The notes under the pieces: generated by a model
What the model saw: only the letters and a program-made list of their open reading frames with translations
Told to the model about the DNA's origin: nothing
Database searches by the model: none
In this document: in pieces, positions 33,868 through 42,225 of the stretch
How the letters are laid out: each line of letters starts with the position of its first letter
Position numbering within the stretch: position 1 is the stretch's first letter
Translations under genes and position numbers: made by a program
Assembly: GCA_964592855.1 (NCBI GenBank)
Contig: CAZQKI010000017.1
Location: 1 to 44,008 of the forward strand
Length of the DNA stretch: 44,008 bases
Direction of reading: 5' to 3'
Origin: JAAYLN01 sp964592855
GTDB lineage: Bacteria; Verrucomicrobiota; Kiritimatiellia; RFP12; JAAYLN01

Positions 33868-34866
33868 ATGACGAACCTTCGCGTAATCAACAAGCTTTAT
33901 CTGCCGCTCGGCGCAGCCGTGATGCTGGCCGGGTGCAGAATCATGCACAAAGAGGATATGATGGAATCAACTGCCGCAGTCTCCGCAACCCACGTGACCC
34001 AGCTCCTTGATCTCGACGCCCCCGAGCGCAACCCGTCCAACTGCCCGGCCTGGGCCCGGGTGGAGGTCCCCCGATGGGTCAAGCCCTACCAGGGCGTCAA
34101 CGGCGCACCCGAGCGCTTCCGTTCGAAGAAGGGATACTACGGCGGTCCCTGCGAGGGAATCGACCGCTACCAGGCCAACCATTTCGTCTGGTACACGCCG
34201 GAGACCGCCGCCTTCCTCTACAAGGAATACACCCCGGTTGAGGTTGACTATCGGAAGGGGACGCTTCCCGGGTATGAAGCGCTGGCCGCCCGGCACACCG
34301 CCACCTGCAAGACGGAGACCGAAAAGGGATTGGCGTTGCTCACGCGGGCGATGCCCGAGGCCTGCAGGCATCCAGGCATGCCGCCGCTGGGCCCCGCGAC
34401 TTTGCCCAACCGCAACCTCGATGACGAAGCGCTGCTGGCCTCGGGCTGCGGCTGGTGCAACGAGCAGGCCCGTGTCTTCATCCGGCTCTGCCAGGTAAGC
34501 GGCCTGCAGGCGCGGATGATCCACATCTTCGGCCAGAACCACACGATCACGGAATTCCACGCCGACGGCCAATGGGTCCAGGCCGACGCCAGCAGCTTTT
34601 TCGTCGCGGCCGGCAAGGATGGGCGTCTGCTGTCGGCGGCGGAATGCCACGACGGCGGCGTCAACCAGCGCTATTATGCCGAGGCCAAGGTGAAACGCAT
34701 GCGGGAACTGTGCAGCTGGTCCTTCGGCGCGCTGGGCTTTCAGGATGAGGCCTCCGCGCAGAAATGGCGCGAAGCCATCTCGCAACTGCAAGTCGATGAA
34801 CTGGCCGTGCGGCCGATCAACTTCGGCGTCATGAATTGCCCGCTCCCCCCCCCACCCGCCCGGTAG
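33868..34866 (+). CDS. Transglutaminase-like domain protein, probable lipoprotein
   Basis: 332 aa. The N-terminus is a short basic segment, a hydrophobic stretch and a lipobox ending MLAGC (Cys23), so export and lipid anchoring are likely. GCGWCNEQARVFIRLC gives the catalytic Cys (C197), GQNHTITEF the His (H225) and WVQADASSF the Asp (D240), in the order and spacing of the transglutaminase/protease-like fold. Such domains in bacteria act as peptidases, amidases or peptide-N-glycanase-like enzymes. An internal ATG pair at 33958-33963 has a better ribosome-binding site (AAGAGGA) and would give a cytoplasmic form. It lies 3 nt after a DUF4838 gene, which makes a glycopeptide substrate an attractive but unproven idea. 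Confidence 0.75.
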   Translation: MTNLRVINKLYLPLGAAVMLAGCRIMHKEDMMESTAAVSATHVTQLLDLDAPERNPSNCPAWARVEVPRWVKPYQGVNGAPERFRSKKGYYGGPCEGIDRYQANHFVWYTPETAAFLYKEYTPVEVDYRKGTLPGYEALAARHTATCKTETEKGLALLTRAMPEACRHPGMPPLGPATLPNRNLDDEALLASGCGWCNEQARVFIRLCQVSGLQARMIHIFGQNHTITEFHADGQWVQADASSFFVAAGKDGRLLSAAECHDGGVNQRYYAEAKVKRMRELCSWSFGALGFQDEASAQKWREAISQLQVDELAVRPINFGVMNCPLPPPPAR

Positions 34867-34891
34867 CCGTCATCGCCAAACGCCTCCCGGC

Positions 34892-34947
34892 CGCCTCACG
34901 TTTCACGCCTCACGTTTCACGTTTCACATCTCACGTTTCACGCACAA
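34892..34947. repeat. Heptanucleotide array, consensus CGYNTCA
   Basis: Eight in-phase 7-nt units (mostly CGTTTCA and CGCCTCA, one CATCTCA, a final CGCACAA) occupy most of the 92-nt gap between the transglutaminase-like gene and the GH67-like gene. The array ends 4 nt before the AAGGAG ribosome-binding site. Same units and orientation as the array at 27841-27903. Confidence 0.85.
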
Positions 34948-34958
34948 CAAGGAGTGCC

Positions 34959-36641
34959 ATGGCAAGCAAGAGGAACGCGCCATTCGACATCCGCATGCTC
35001 TGGGCGAGCACGCCGGAACAGCGCGAAAAGGCACGGGCGATCGGTTGCAACTGGGGGGTGGTCTACACCTGCGGACACCGCCGCAACGACTTCCCGATCT
35101 TCTACAAGGCCGATGCACGAATCGCCGCACTCCGCAAAATGCAGAGCGCGGCCGTGGTCCGCGAGGAGCGGACCCTGCTGCGCCAGGGCGTCGACCATGC
35201 CCACCGGCTCGGTCTCAAGGCGCTGATCCACAGCTACGAAGTCAGCATCCCCGAGGAGTTTCGCGCCGTCTACCCGGAACTCTACCAGCCGGAAATCCAC
35301 GAGTACCGCGACGCCTGCCCGGCCGTGCGGCACAAGCGCGCCCCCTGCCCCTCCGATCCGCGCGTGCGGGAAATCATCAGCCGGAAGGTGGCGGAGACGC
35401 TCGCCGCGGCCGACGGCGTCGACGGCTACGCCTTCTGCCTCAACGAATGCCTCTCCGGCACGCGCATCAACCACCGCTGTGAGCGCTGCCGCGACATCCC
35501 CTTCCCGCAGATGATCAAGTGGGTGGCGGACGCCGTGCGCGACGGCGTCCGCAGCGCCGGCGGCCAGGTGCAGTTCTTCCATCGCATGTGGGGACTCAAC
35601 GAGAACGACGACGGCTGGAAGAACTTCGGCCGCCGCTTCACCTTCAGCGAGGGATGCGGTGAACCCTGGCTGGAGGCGCATGCCAAGGCCTTCGCCCCCG
35701 AGCACCTTCACTACGTACCGTCGCGCGACCTGCCGGTCTACGTCGGGATGCAGCGCAACGAGGAGATGGGCTTCATTACCAAGGGCACCTGGGCCGACAT
35801 CTCGATCGACCACCCGCTCAACCCCTACATCGGGCTGCATGCGAAGCACCATCCGACCATCGTCGAACTCTCCTGGGAGAACACCAACCATCATCCGGCT
35901 GCCTTCCATGTCCTGGCCTGTCAGTTCCAGCGGATGGCACGTTACGCACGCGACCGCGGCGCCAGCGGTCTGGCCGGCATCCCCTGCGCCTGGGGCTACA
36001 AGTCGAACCACCACGGCGTGGGCGGACATGACGGCGGCGGACGACCGCGGATCGGCAATCTGGACGAATCGTACCACCGCCTTGCGATGCTCAACTTCGA
36101 CGTCTTCCAAACGGTCGTGCGCGATCCCGACGCCGATCTCGAACGCGTACTCGATGCCGCACTGAAACGCCGCTACGGAGTCCGCCTGCCGGCGCGGATG
36201 GCGCAGCTCATGATTGAGAGCCAGACGATTCGCGCCGGCATCAACAACTACCGCGGCATCCAGTGCACCGGCGAGAACCTCGAGCGGATGTACTACCAGA
36301 TCCTCCGCTACGGCCCCACCGTGCCGAACTGGGAGAAGCGCCTCAGCCGCGATCCGGCGAACATCCGCCGCCTGAGCCGCGAAAAAGAGGCCAACATGCG
36401 GCGTGCAGGCCAAATCCTCGACGAGATCGAGGCCCTGAGCCCGCAGATGCCCGAAGCCGCGACAGCGGAGTTCAAGGGCTGCTTCGCCGACCTCCGCGAC
36501 GAGGCCGTGCTGATCAGCCGGCGGCAGATTCTCCACTTCCTCCTCTGGACACTGAAGGACGGAACGATGCGGCCCGGCATGGCCACCATCCAATTGATCG
36601 AGAAGCAGATCCGGAGCGAGAATCCCTCGATCATTGCATGA
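34959..36641 (+). CDS. TIM-barrel glycosidase-like protein (GH67-like), cytoplasmic
   Basis: 560 aa starting MASKRNAPFDIRMLW with AAGGAG 6 nt upstream and no signal peptide. The sequence alternates strands and helices as a TIM barrel: GCNWGVVYTCGH, GLKALIHSYEVSIP, DGYAFCLNECLSG (E163 in a conserved position), GGQVQFFHRMWG, TIVELSWENTNHHPA and LAGIPCAWGYKSN. The CLNEC and CERC cysteines recall the CxCxxC loop of its DUF4838 neighbours. The general build resembles alpha-glucuronidase-like proteins, but the resemblance is distant and the substrate unknown. Its stop overlaps the next start (ATGA). Confidence 0.62.
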   Translation: MASKRNAPFDIRMLWASTPEQREKARAIGCNWGVVYTCGHRRNDFPIFYKADARIAALRKMQSAAVVREERTLLRQGVDHAHRLGLKALIHSYEVSIPEEFRAVYPELYQPEIHEYRDACPAVRHKRAPCPSDPRVREIISRKVAETLAAADGVDGYAFCLNECLSGTRINHRCERCRDIPFPQMIKWVADAVRDGVRSAGGQVQFFHRMWGLNENDDGWKNFGRRFTFSEGCGEPWLEAHAKAFAPEHLHYVPSRDLPVYVGMQRNEEMGFITKGTWADISIDHPLNPYIGLHAKHHPTIVELSWENTNHHPAAFHVLACQFQRMARYARDRGASGLAGIPCAWGYKSNHHGVGGHDGGGRPRIGNLDESYHRLAMLNFDVFQTVVRDPDADLERVLDAALKRRYGVRLPARMAQLMIESQTIRAGINNYRGIQCTGENLERMYYQILRYGPTVPNWEKRLSRDPANIRRLSREKEANMRRAGQILDEIEALSPQMPEAATAEFKGCFADLRDEAVLISRRQILHFLLWTLKDGTMRPGMATIQLIEKQIRSENPSIIA

Positions 36642-38590
36642 CACGCCACCGCCCTTGTCTGATCCGGCTTCTGGCTGTTCTCATACTTGGGTTCGGCTGG
36701 GTTCCGGCGGCCCGCGCCGATCCCCCGGCGCCATTGGTTTCGCTGGCGCAAGACGGAAAGTCCGAGCTGGCGATCTACGTCGTCGATCCCGATGGCGGGT
36801 TGATTCAATCGACAGAGCCCGGCAAGCCGGGACTGGCTGCGGCATCGATCGAGGATCTTCGCGTGTTTCTGGGTCGACTCGGCGGCGCCTCGTTTTCGGT
36901 GGAGTCCCTGACGTCCTATCCGGGAAAGGCAAAACCGGGCATCTTCGTCGGGCGGGCGCAGGATCTGGCTTTTTCGGAAATCGACGCGTTCCGCCAGCAG
37001 TATGGCCTCCGGACGACGGCAGAAGGGCAGTTGCTCATCGCCGGCGCCGACGAGCGGGGCATCTCCCACGGTATCTACGCCCTGCTGCACCAACTCGGCT
37101 GCCGCTGGTACTTTCCCGGCGATCTGTGGACGGTGGCGCCGGACGCCCTCAAGGAACTGGGCGTCGTCGCCAATCGCGTCGGCGGTCCCGATTTTTATAT
37201 TCAACGCCGAATCTGGGTCGGTCATGGCCTGCACCTCAAGTCCACCGCAGGCGACTTTCCCGCCTGGTGCCGCCGCAATGGCATGGCGCAGCCCTTCGAT
37301 GTCGTCATCTCCCACAGCTGGATCGGACTCGATCCCGTCATGGATTTCACCAATCATCCGGCCTGGTTCGCGCAGGTCAACGGGAAGCGGATGCCATCCA
37401 AACCCTGCTACGCCAACCCGGAGGTGATTGAACGGGCGAAGGCCGCCGCACTGAACCACTTCGAGCGGAACCCCGGATCCGCCATGCTCACCGTCAGCGC
37501 CCCTGATGGACTCGGCTTCTGCTCCTGCGACCTCTGCCAAAAGCAGTCCCGCGTGACGGAGATCTACGATTCCAACGGTGTCAGCTTCGGGCGGCAGCCC
37601 GATGGTCATGAAGTCTCTATCGCCTCGGAAACGATCTTCAACATGGCCAACCAGGTGGCCAGGGCCGTCGCGGCCAAGTTCCCCGGCAAACGCATCGGCA
37701 TCATGGCCTACAGCGGCTACGCCCATCCGCCGTCCTTCAGGCTGGAGCCGAACATCTACCTGGAGGTCACCGCCGGCTACCGCCGCACGCCGCTGACACT
37801 GCCGGAGCAGATGACGGAGCTGGGTGCCAAGTCCTCCGCTCTCGGCGTCTACGAATACTACGATGTCGAGCAATGGTCGTGGGATCAGCCCGGACGGGCC
37901 CGCGCCTCGCAGCTCGACGCCCTGCAGGCCGCCACGCGCTTCTACTACCGCAACAACGTCCGTTCCGTCAGCGGCGAGATGTCGAACAACTTCGGGCCCA
38001 ACGGCATCGGCTACTACGCCATCTCCCGCCTCCTCTGGGACGCCACCGCCGAGGTCCGCGAGATCGAAGAGGCCTTCTACCGCGACTGCTTCGGCCCCGC
38101 GGCGCCGGCGATCAAACGCCTCTACCGGCGCTGGGAGAGCGGCCAGGGATTCGACGACCGCGCGCTGGCGCTGGCGTACCGCGACCTCGACGAGGCGTCC
38201 AGGCTGACGGCCGGGCATCCGGAACGGCACACCCGTGTCGACCGGCTCCGCATGTATGCCCATTTCCTCAAGAACTTCCTGCAGGTCCGCGAAGCATCGA
38301 AGGGCGGCGACATCGCTGGATGGAAGCAGACCTACGGCGAATCGGGCGCCCGGACGCGCATGCAGGAGCTGGGCACATGGGCCAGCCGTCTCATCGACAC
38401 CCACATGATCCACGGCTGGGCCTTCAACCGCTACTTCGTCCGGCGCGGCGACGCCGAAGGGCTTGACACGAAGGGCTGGAATCAGGCCGGGGCAATCCCC
38501 TCTGCGGAGGAGGTCGAAGCGGTCTTCCAGAAGGACTTGGCCGACCTGGCCCCGAACCTGCTGCTTGTCCCGCGTGAAACGCTTCCCTGA
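36638..38590 (+). CDS. Exported DUF4838 family protein, glycosidase-like (copy 3)
   Basis: 650 aa with a signal peptide (LIRLLAVLILGFGWVPAARA). The N-terminal domain ends with LGCRWYFPGDLWTVAP, nearly the same as in copy 1. Barrel motifs are KPCYANPEVIERA, APDGLGFCSCDLCQKQ (C295, C297, C300), MAYSGYAHPPSF and NNVRSVSGEMSNNFGPNGIGYY. The shared order and spacing with copy 1 imply a duplication within the locus. Start by ATGA overlap with the GH67-like gene indicates translational coupling, although one product is exported and the other is not. Probable glycan hydrolase outside the cytoplasm. Confidence 0.85.
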   Translation: MTRHRPCLIRLLAVLILGFGWVPAARADPPAPLVSLAQDGKSELAIYVVDPDGGLIQSTEPGKPGLAAASIEDLRVFLGRLGGASFSVESLTSYPGKAKPGIFVGRAQDLAFSEIDAFRQQYGLRTTAEGQLLIAGADERGISHGIYALLHQLGCRWYFPGDLWTVAPDALKELGVVANRVGGPDFYIQRRIWVGHGLHLKSTAGDFPAWCRRNGMAQPFDVVISHSWIGLDPVMDFTNHPAWFAQVNGKRMPSKPCYANPEVIERAKAAALNHFERNPGSAMLTVSAPDGLGFCSCDLCQKQSRVTEIYDSNGVSFGRQPDGHEVSIASETIFNMANQVARAVAAKFPGKRIGIMAYSGYAHPPSFRLEPNIYLEVTAGYRRTPLTLPEQMTELGAKSSALGVYEYYDVEQWSWDQPGRARASQLDALQAATRFYYRNNVRSVSGEMSNNFGPNGIGYYAISRLLWDATAEVREIEEAFYRDCFGPAAPAIKRLYRRWESGQGFDDRALALAYRDLDEASRLTAGHPERHTRVDRLRMYAHFLKNFLQVREASKGGDIAGWKQTYGESGARTRMQELGTWASRLIDTHMIHGWAFNRYFVRRGDAEGLDTKGWNQAGAIPSAEEVEAVFQKDLADLAPNLLLVPRETLP

Positions 38591-38623
38591 ACCAATCCAT
38601 CCCATCCATCAAAGGATCTGAAC

Positions 38624-39727
38624 ATGTTTACACCCCGGCCCATTCCGACGCTCGACTGCCACGCCCACCTCGATCGCCACTGCGGCATGCAGGATCTGCT
38701 GGAGCTGTCGCACGAAGCCGGAATCGAACGCCTCAACATCGTCTGCATCCCGGGCTCTCCAGAGCGCGCGTTGAACAGCACCGCCTGCGCGATGCTGACC
38801 AAGTTCCGCAATCCCGAAACCGTCTTCGTCTTCGGCGGGCTGGTCTACAACATCGACGGAGCGCCGACGCCGGACGACCTGCTCCGTCAGGCTGAACTGC
38901 TGCACGAAGCCGGCTGCGACGGCGTCAAGATGCTCGAAAGCAAGCCCTCCACGCGGAAACGCATCCCCTGGCGGACCGACGATCCGCTCTACGACAAGTT
39001 CTTCGACTTCCTGCAGGAGCACAGCATCCCCATCCTCTGGCACGTGGCCGACCCCGATTCGTTCTGGGATCCGTCGCTGATTTCGCCCTCCGCCAGACAG
39101 CAGGGCTGGGACTACACCGACGGTACCGTCCCCTCTCGGGAGCAGTTCTACGAAGAGATCGACAACGTGCTGACGAAGTTCCCCCGGCTCCGCATCATCT
39201 TCGCCCATTTCTATTTTATGTCGAAGGATCGCGAACGGGCGGCTCGCTTTCTCGACCGCTGGCCGAACGTCGCGTTCGATCTCACGCCCGGCGCCGAGAT
39301 GTACCGCGTCTTCTCCGACGATCCCGAAGGTTGGCACGATTTCTTCACGTACTACCAGGACCGCATCATCTTCGGCACCGACAACCACACGCCCCGCGAA
39401 CCCTGGCCGCAGGCCCGCTTCGGCATGATCGACAAGGTCCGGATGATCCGCCAGTTTCTCGAGACGACCGGACGCTTCGAAGGGTTCGGCACGGCCACGC
39501 GAAGCCACGTCATGGGTATCGGCCTCGGACCGGATGCGCTGGCGAAGATCTACAGCCGCAACTTCGAGCAGATGGTCGGCGCCGCGCCACGCCGGCTCAA
39601 CCTCAAGGCGGCCGTAAAGCATTGTGATCGCATTCTGGCCTACGCCGCCCGGACGCCCGGCCAGGAGCCGCTACTGCAGGAAATGCAGGAAGTGGTGCAA
39701 GCGCTGATCGGCAACGCACAAAAGTAA
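38624..39727 (+). CDS. Amidohydrolase 2 family metal-dependent hydrolase
   Basis: 367 aa, no signal peptide. LDCHAHLD supplies the N-terminal metal HxH (H13, H15), PILWHVADP and IIFAHFYFM the later histidines, and IIFGTDNHTP the catalytic Asp near the C-terminus. This is the TIM-barrel layout of the amidohydrolase-2 group (lactonases, decarboxylases, deaminases). AAGGATC lies 8-9 nt before the ATG. It lies 33 nt after a DUF4838 gene and 12 nt before the sialidase-like gene. In a glycan cluster a sugar-lactone hydrolase role is plausible, but not shown. Confidence 0.85.
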   Translation: MFTPRPIPTLDCHAHLDRHCGMQDLLELSHEAGIERLNIVCIPGSPERALNSTACAMLTKFRNPETVFVFGGLVYNIDGAPTPDDLLRQAELLHEAGCDGVKMLESKPSTRKRIPWRTDDPLYDKFFDFLQEHSIPILWHVADPDSFWDPSLISPSARQQGWDYTDGTVPSREQFYEEIDNVLTKFPRLRIIFAHFYFMSKDRERAARFLDRWPNVAFDLTPGAEMYRVFSDDPEGWHDFFTYYQDRIIFGTDNHTPREPWPQARFGMIDKVRMIRQFLETTGRFEGFGTATRSHVMGIGLGPDALAKIYSRNFEQMVGAAPRRLNLKAAVKHCDRILAYAARTPGQEPLLQEMQEVVQALIGNAQK

Positions 39728-39739
39728 AGGAACGAAATC

Positions 39740-40774
39740 ATGACCGAAACCCATGTCGCCATACAAGGCGTCTGCGCCTGGCCGAATTTGACCCGCCTTC
39801 CGGACGGGACGATCATCGCCACCCTCTTCAATCAGCCGACCCATGGCGGCTGGGAGGGCGATCTCGACTGCTGGGCCAGCACCGATGACGGCGGAACCTG
39901 GACCTTCCGCGGACGTCCCGGTCCGCACGAGGCGGGAACCACCCGGATGAACTGCGCGGCAGGGCTGGCCGCCAACGGCGACCTGCTCGTTCTCTGCAGC
40001 GGATGGGATGGCCGTGCCGCGCCGTATGGCCAGTCGAAACCATTTGCAGAGTCGAACACCCTGTGCGCCTGGATCTGCCGCTCGTCCGATCAGGCGCGGA
40101 CCTGGCGGAGGACCGGCGAACTGCCCGGCCTTCCGGAACGGGGCACCCTGATTCCCTTCGGCAGAATTGTCATCGCCGGCGACGGCACGCTGCGGGCCGC
40201 GGTCTACGCGTCCGACAAGCATCACGACGAGAAGCGCACCGCAGTCTACATGCTGGTCAGCCGCGACGACGGGGTCACCTGGCAGGTGCTGTCCAAGATC
40301 GCCGAGAGCGGCAACGAGACCGCCCTCCTCCCCTTGGCGCAGGGACGCTGGCTCGCCCTCAGCCGGATGTCGTGCCTGAGCCTCTATGCCTCGTCCGACA
40401 ACGGCGACACCTGGGACCTTGAGGGACCGCTGACCCTGCCGCGCCAGTTCCCCGGCGATCTGCTGCGGCTGGCCGACGGGCGCATCGTGGCCACCTACGG
40501 CAACCGCAACGCCAACAACTTCGGCGTCGACACACGGATCAGCCGGGACGGCGGCGTCACCTGGGGGCCACCCGCGCGCGTGAGCGCCATGCCATCCGGC
40601 GACGGCGGCTATCCCTCCAGCGTGCAGTTGGCTGACGGCCGGATCTTGACCGCCTTCTACTGCCAGATCTCGGGCAAGCACCACTACGAGATGTTTGTCA
40701 GCACCTGGAACGCCGACGATTTCGATGCCGAAGCCTATGCCCTCCGCTGGGCGCGTAGCGCCGGGCGGCCGTAG
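39740..40774 (+). CDS. Sialidase-like (BNR/Asp-box) propeller protein
   Basis: 344 aa without signal peptide. Four Asp-boxes are present: STDDGGTW, SRDDGVTW, SSDNGDTW and SRDGGVTW, the pattern of a six-bladed sialidase-type propeller. Motifs such as LTRLPDGTIIATLF and LLRLADGRIVATYGNRN match the blades of the exo-alpha-sialidase superfamily. The classic N-terminal FRIP motif is not evident, so the enzyme may act on another sugar or be a non-sialidase propeller. AAAGGAACG lies upstream of the ATG. Cytoplasmic location suggests action on imported oligosaccharides. Confidence 0.82.
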   Translation: MTETHVAIQGVCAWPNLTRLPDGTIIATLFNQPTHGGWEGDLDCWASTDDGGTWTFRGRPGPHEAGTTRMNCAAGLAANGDLLVLCSGWDGRAAPYGQSKPFAESNTLCAWICRSSDQARTWRRTGELPGLPERGTLIPFGRIVIAGDGTLRAAVYASDKHHDEKRTAVYMLVSRDDGVTWQVLSKIAESGNETALLPLAQGRWLALSRMSCLSLYASSDNGDTWDLEGPLTLPRQFPGDLLRLADGRIVATYGNRNANNFGVDTRISRDGGVTWGPPARVSAMPSGDGGYPSSVQLADGRILTAFYCQISGKHHYEMFVSTWNADDFDAEAYALRWARSAGRP

Positions 40775-40786
40775 ACGCAGATTTCC

Positions 40787-40804
40787 ATGGGAGTAATTAA
40801 TTGA
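40787..40804 (+). promoter_or_regulatory. Five-codon leader ORF overlapping the sulfatase TTG start
   Basis: ATG GGA GTA ATT AAT TGA (MGVIN) ends so that its TGA overlaps the TTG of the sulfatase by two bases. Its body contains the GGGAG used by the sulfatase. It could couple or throttle initiation at the weak TTG codon. It has no clear ribosome-binding site of its own, so it may be chance. Confidence 0.25.
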
Positions 40805-42225
40805 ACCAGCCCAACATCATCCTCATCCTGATCGACGACATGGGATGGAAGGACATCGCCTGCAGCGGCAGCGAGTTCTACGAGACGCCGCACATCGACC
40901 GGCTCGCGGCCAGGGGAATGATCTTCACGCAGGCCTACGCCTCCTGCCCCGTCTGCTCCCCTACCCGCGCCAGCATCATGACGGGGAAGTATCCGGCGAC
41001 CGTCGGCATCACCGACTGGATCGATTCCGGCGGACGCTTCCATCCGCTGCGCGGCAAGGTCATCGAAGTCCCCTACCTGAAGGCCCTGCCGACAGCGGAG
41101 CACTCGCTCGCCCGGGCGCTCCAGGAGGGCGGCTACCAGACCTGGCACCTCGGCAAATGGCACCTCGGCGGCGAGGGCCACCTGCCGCAGGACCACGGAT
41201 TCGACGTCAACATCGGCGGCAGCCACCAGGGGAGCCCCGGCTCGGGCGGCTACTTCAGTCCGTGGACCCTCGACGGACTCCGCGATGCCCCCGTTCCCGA
41301 TGGGACCTATCTCACAGACTACCTGACGGACCGGGCCATCGAACTCGTCCAGAACAACGACGGCCGGCCGTTCTTCATGAACTTCTGCCACTACGTCGTC
41401 CACCAGCCCCTCCAGTCCAAGCCGGAAGACATCCGGAAATACGAAGCCAAGGCCAAGGCGTTGGGGCTGGACAAGCTGAAGACCTTCGAGGAGGGCGAAT
41501 GCTTTCCTTGCGAGCACAACCGGGAACGGCGCATCCGCCGCCGCCTGTTGCAGTCCGATCCCGTCTATGCCGCCATGATCGACAACCTCGATGCAAACAT
41601 CGGACGCCTGCTTCACGCTCTGGAAGAACAGGGCCAGGCCGACAACACGCTGGTGATTTTCACCTCCGACAACGGTGGACTGGCGACGTCCGAAGGGTCG
41701 CCGACCTGCAATGCCCCCCTCGCCGAAGGCAAGGGGTGGATGTACGAGGGCGGCACGCGCGTCCCCCTGCTGGTCCGCTGGCCCGGCGTGGTCAAGGCCG
41801 GATCCGCCTGCCCCGTCCCCGTCACCAGCACCGACTTCTATCCGACGCTGCTCGAGGCCGCCGGACTCGATCTGCGGCCCCGACAGCATGTGGACGGCGT
41901 CAGCCTGCTCCCGCTCCTCAAGGGCAGCTCCTCGCTGAACCGCGAGGCCATCTTCTGGCATTATCCCCACTATGGCAATCAGGGCGGACGTCCCGGGGCC
42001 TCAGTCCGGATGGGCGATCACAAGCTGATCCTCTTCTTCGAGGACGAGCATGTCGAACTTTACGATCTCCGGCGCGATCCCGGGGAGAAGCAGGACTTGT
42101 CAAAGACACAACCCGCGCTGGCCGCGCAGATGAAATCGACCCTGGTCGAGTGGCAGCGGCGTGTCATGGCCCGGATCCCCGAGCCGAACCCCGACTGGAA
42201 GGAAAAGGACTCTCGCGATGCCTGA
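40801..42225 (+). CDS. Type I sulfatase (formylglycine-dependent), TTG start
   Basis: 474 aa. IILILIDDMG gives the N-terminal metal-binding Asp pair and CSPTR at C52-R56 is the formylglycine motif (CxPxR type); GKWHLG, FTSDNGG and the C-terminal LYDLRRDPGE are also family hallmarks. It removes sulfate esters from sugars and requires a maturation enzyme not encoded here. An in-frame TAA directly precedes the TTG, and the first internal ATG would remove the metal-binding Asp pair, so TTG must be the start; GGGAG lies 9 nt upstream. There is no signal peptide, which is unusual for glycan sulfatases. A five-codon ORF overlaps the start. It overlaps the next gene by 8 nt. Confidence 0.92.
   Translation: MNQPNIILILIDDMGWKDIACSGSEFYETPHIDRLAARGMIFTQAYASCPVCSPTRASIMTGKYPATVGITDWIDSGGRFHPLRGKVIEVPYLKALPTAEHSLARALQEGGYQTWHLGKWHLGGEGHLPQDHGFDVNIGGSHQGSPGSGGYFSPWTLDGLRDAPVPDGTYLTDYLTDRAIELVQNNDGRPFFMNFCHYVVHQPLQSKPEDIRKYEAKAKALGLDKLKTFEEGECFPCEHNRERRIRRRLLQSDPVYAAMIDNLDANIGRLLHALEEQGQADNTLVIFTSDNGGLATSEGSPTCNAPLAEGKGWMYEGGTRVPLLVRWPGVVKAGSACPVPVTSTDFYPTLLEAAGLDLRPRQHVDGVSLLPLLKGSSSLNREAIFWHYPHYGNQGGRPGASVRMGDHKLILFFEDEHVELYDLRRDPGEKQDLSKTQPALAAQMKSTLVEWQRRVMARIPEPNPDWKEKDSRDA

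Noticed and set aside
36308..38605. Minus-strand open frame of 765 codons opposite the third DUF4838 gene
   Set aside because: It is the antisense shadow of a GC-rich gene with strong third-position bias. The plus strand has a signal peptide, conserved motifs and ATGA coupling; the antisense product has no recognisable domain.
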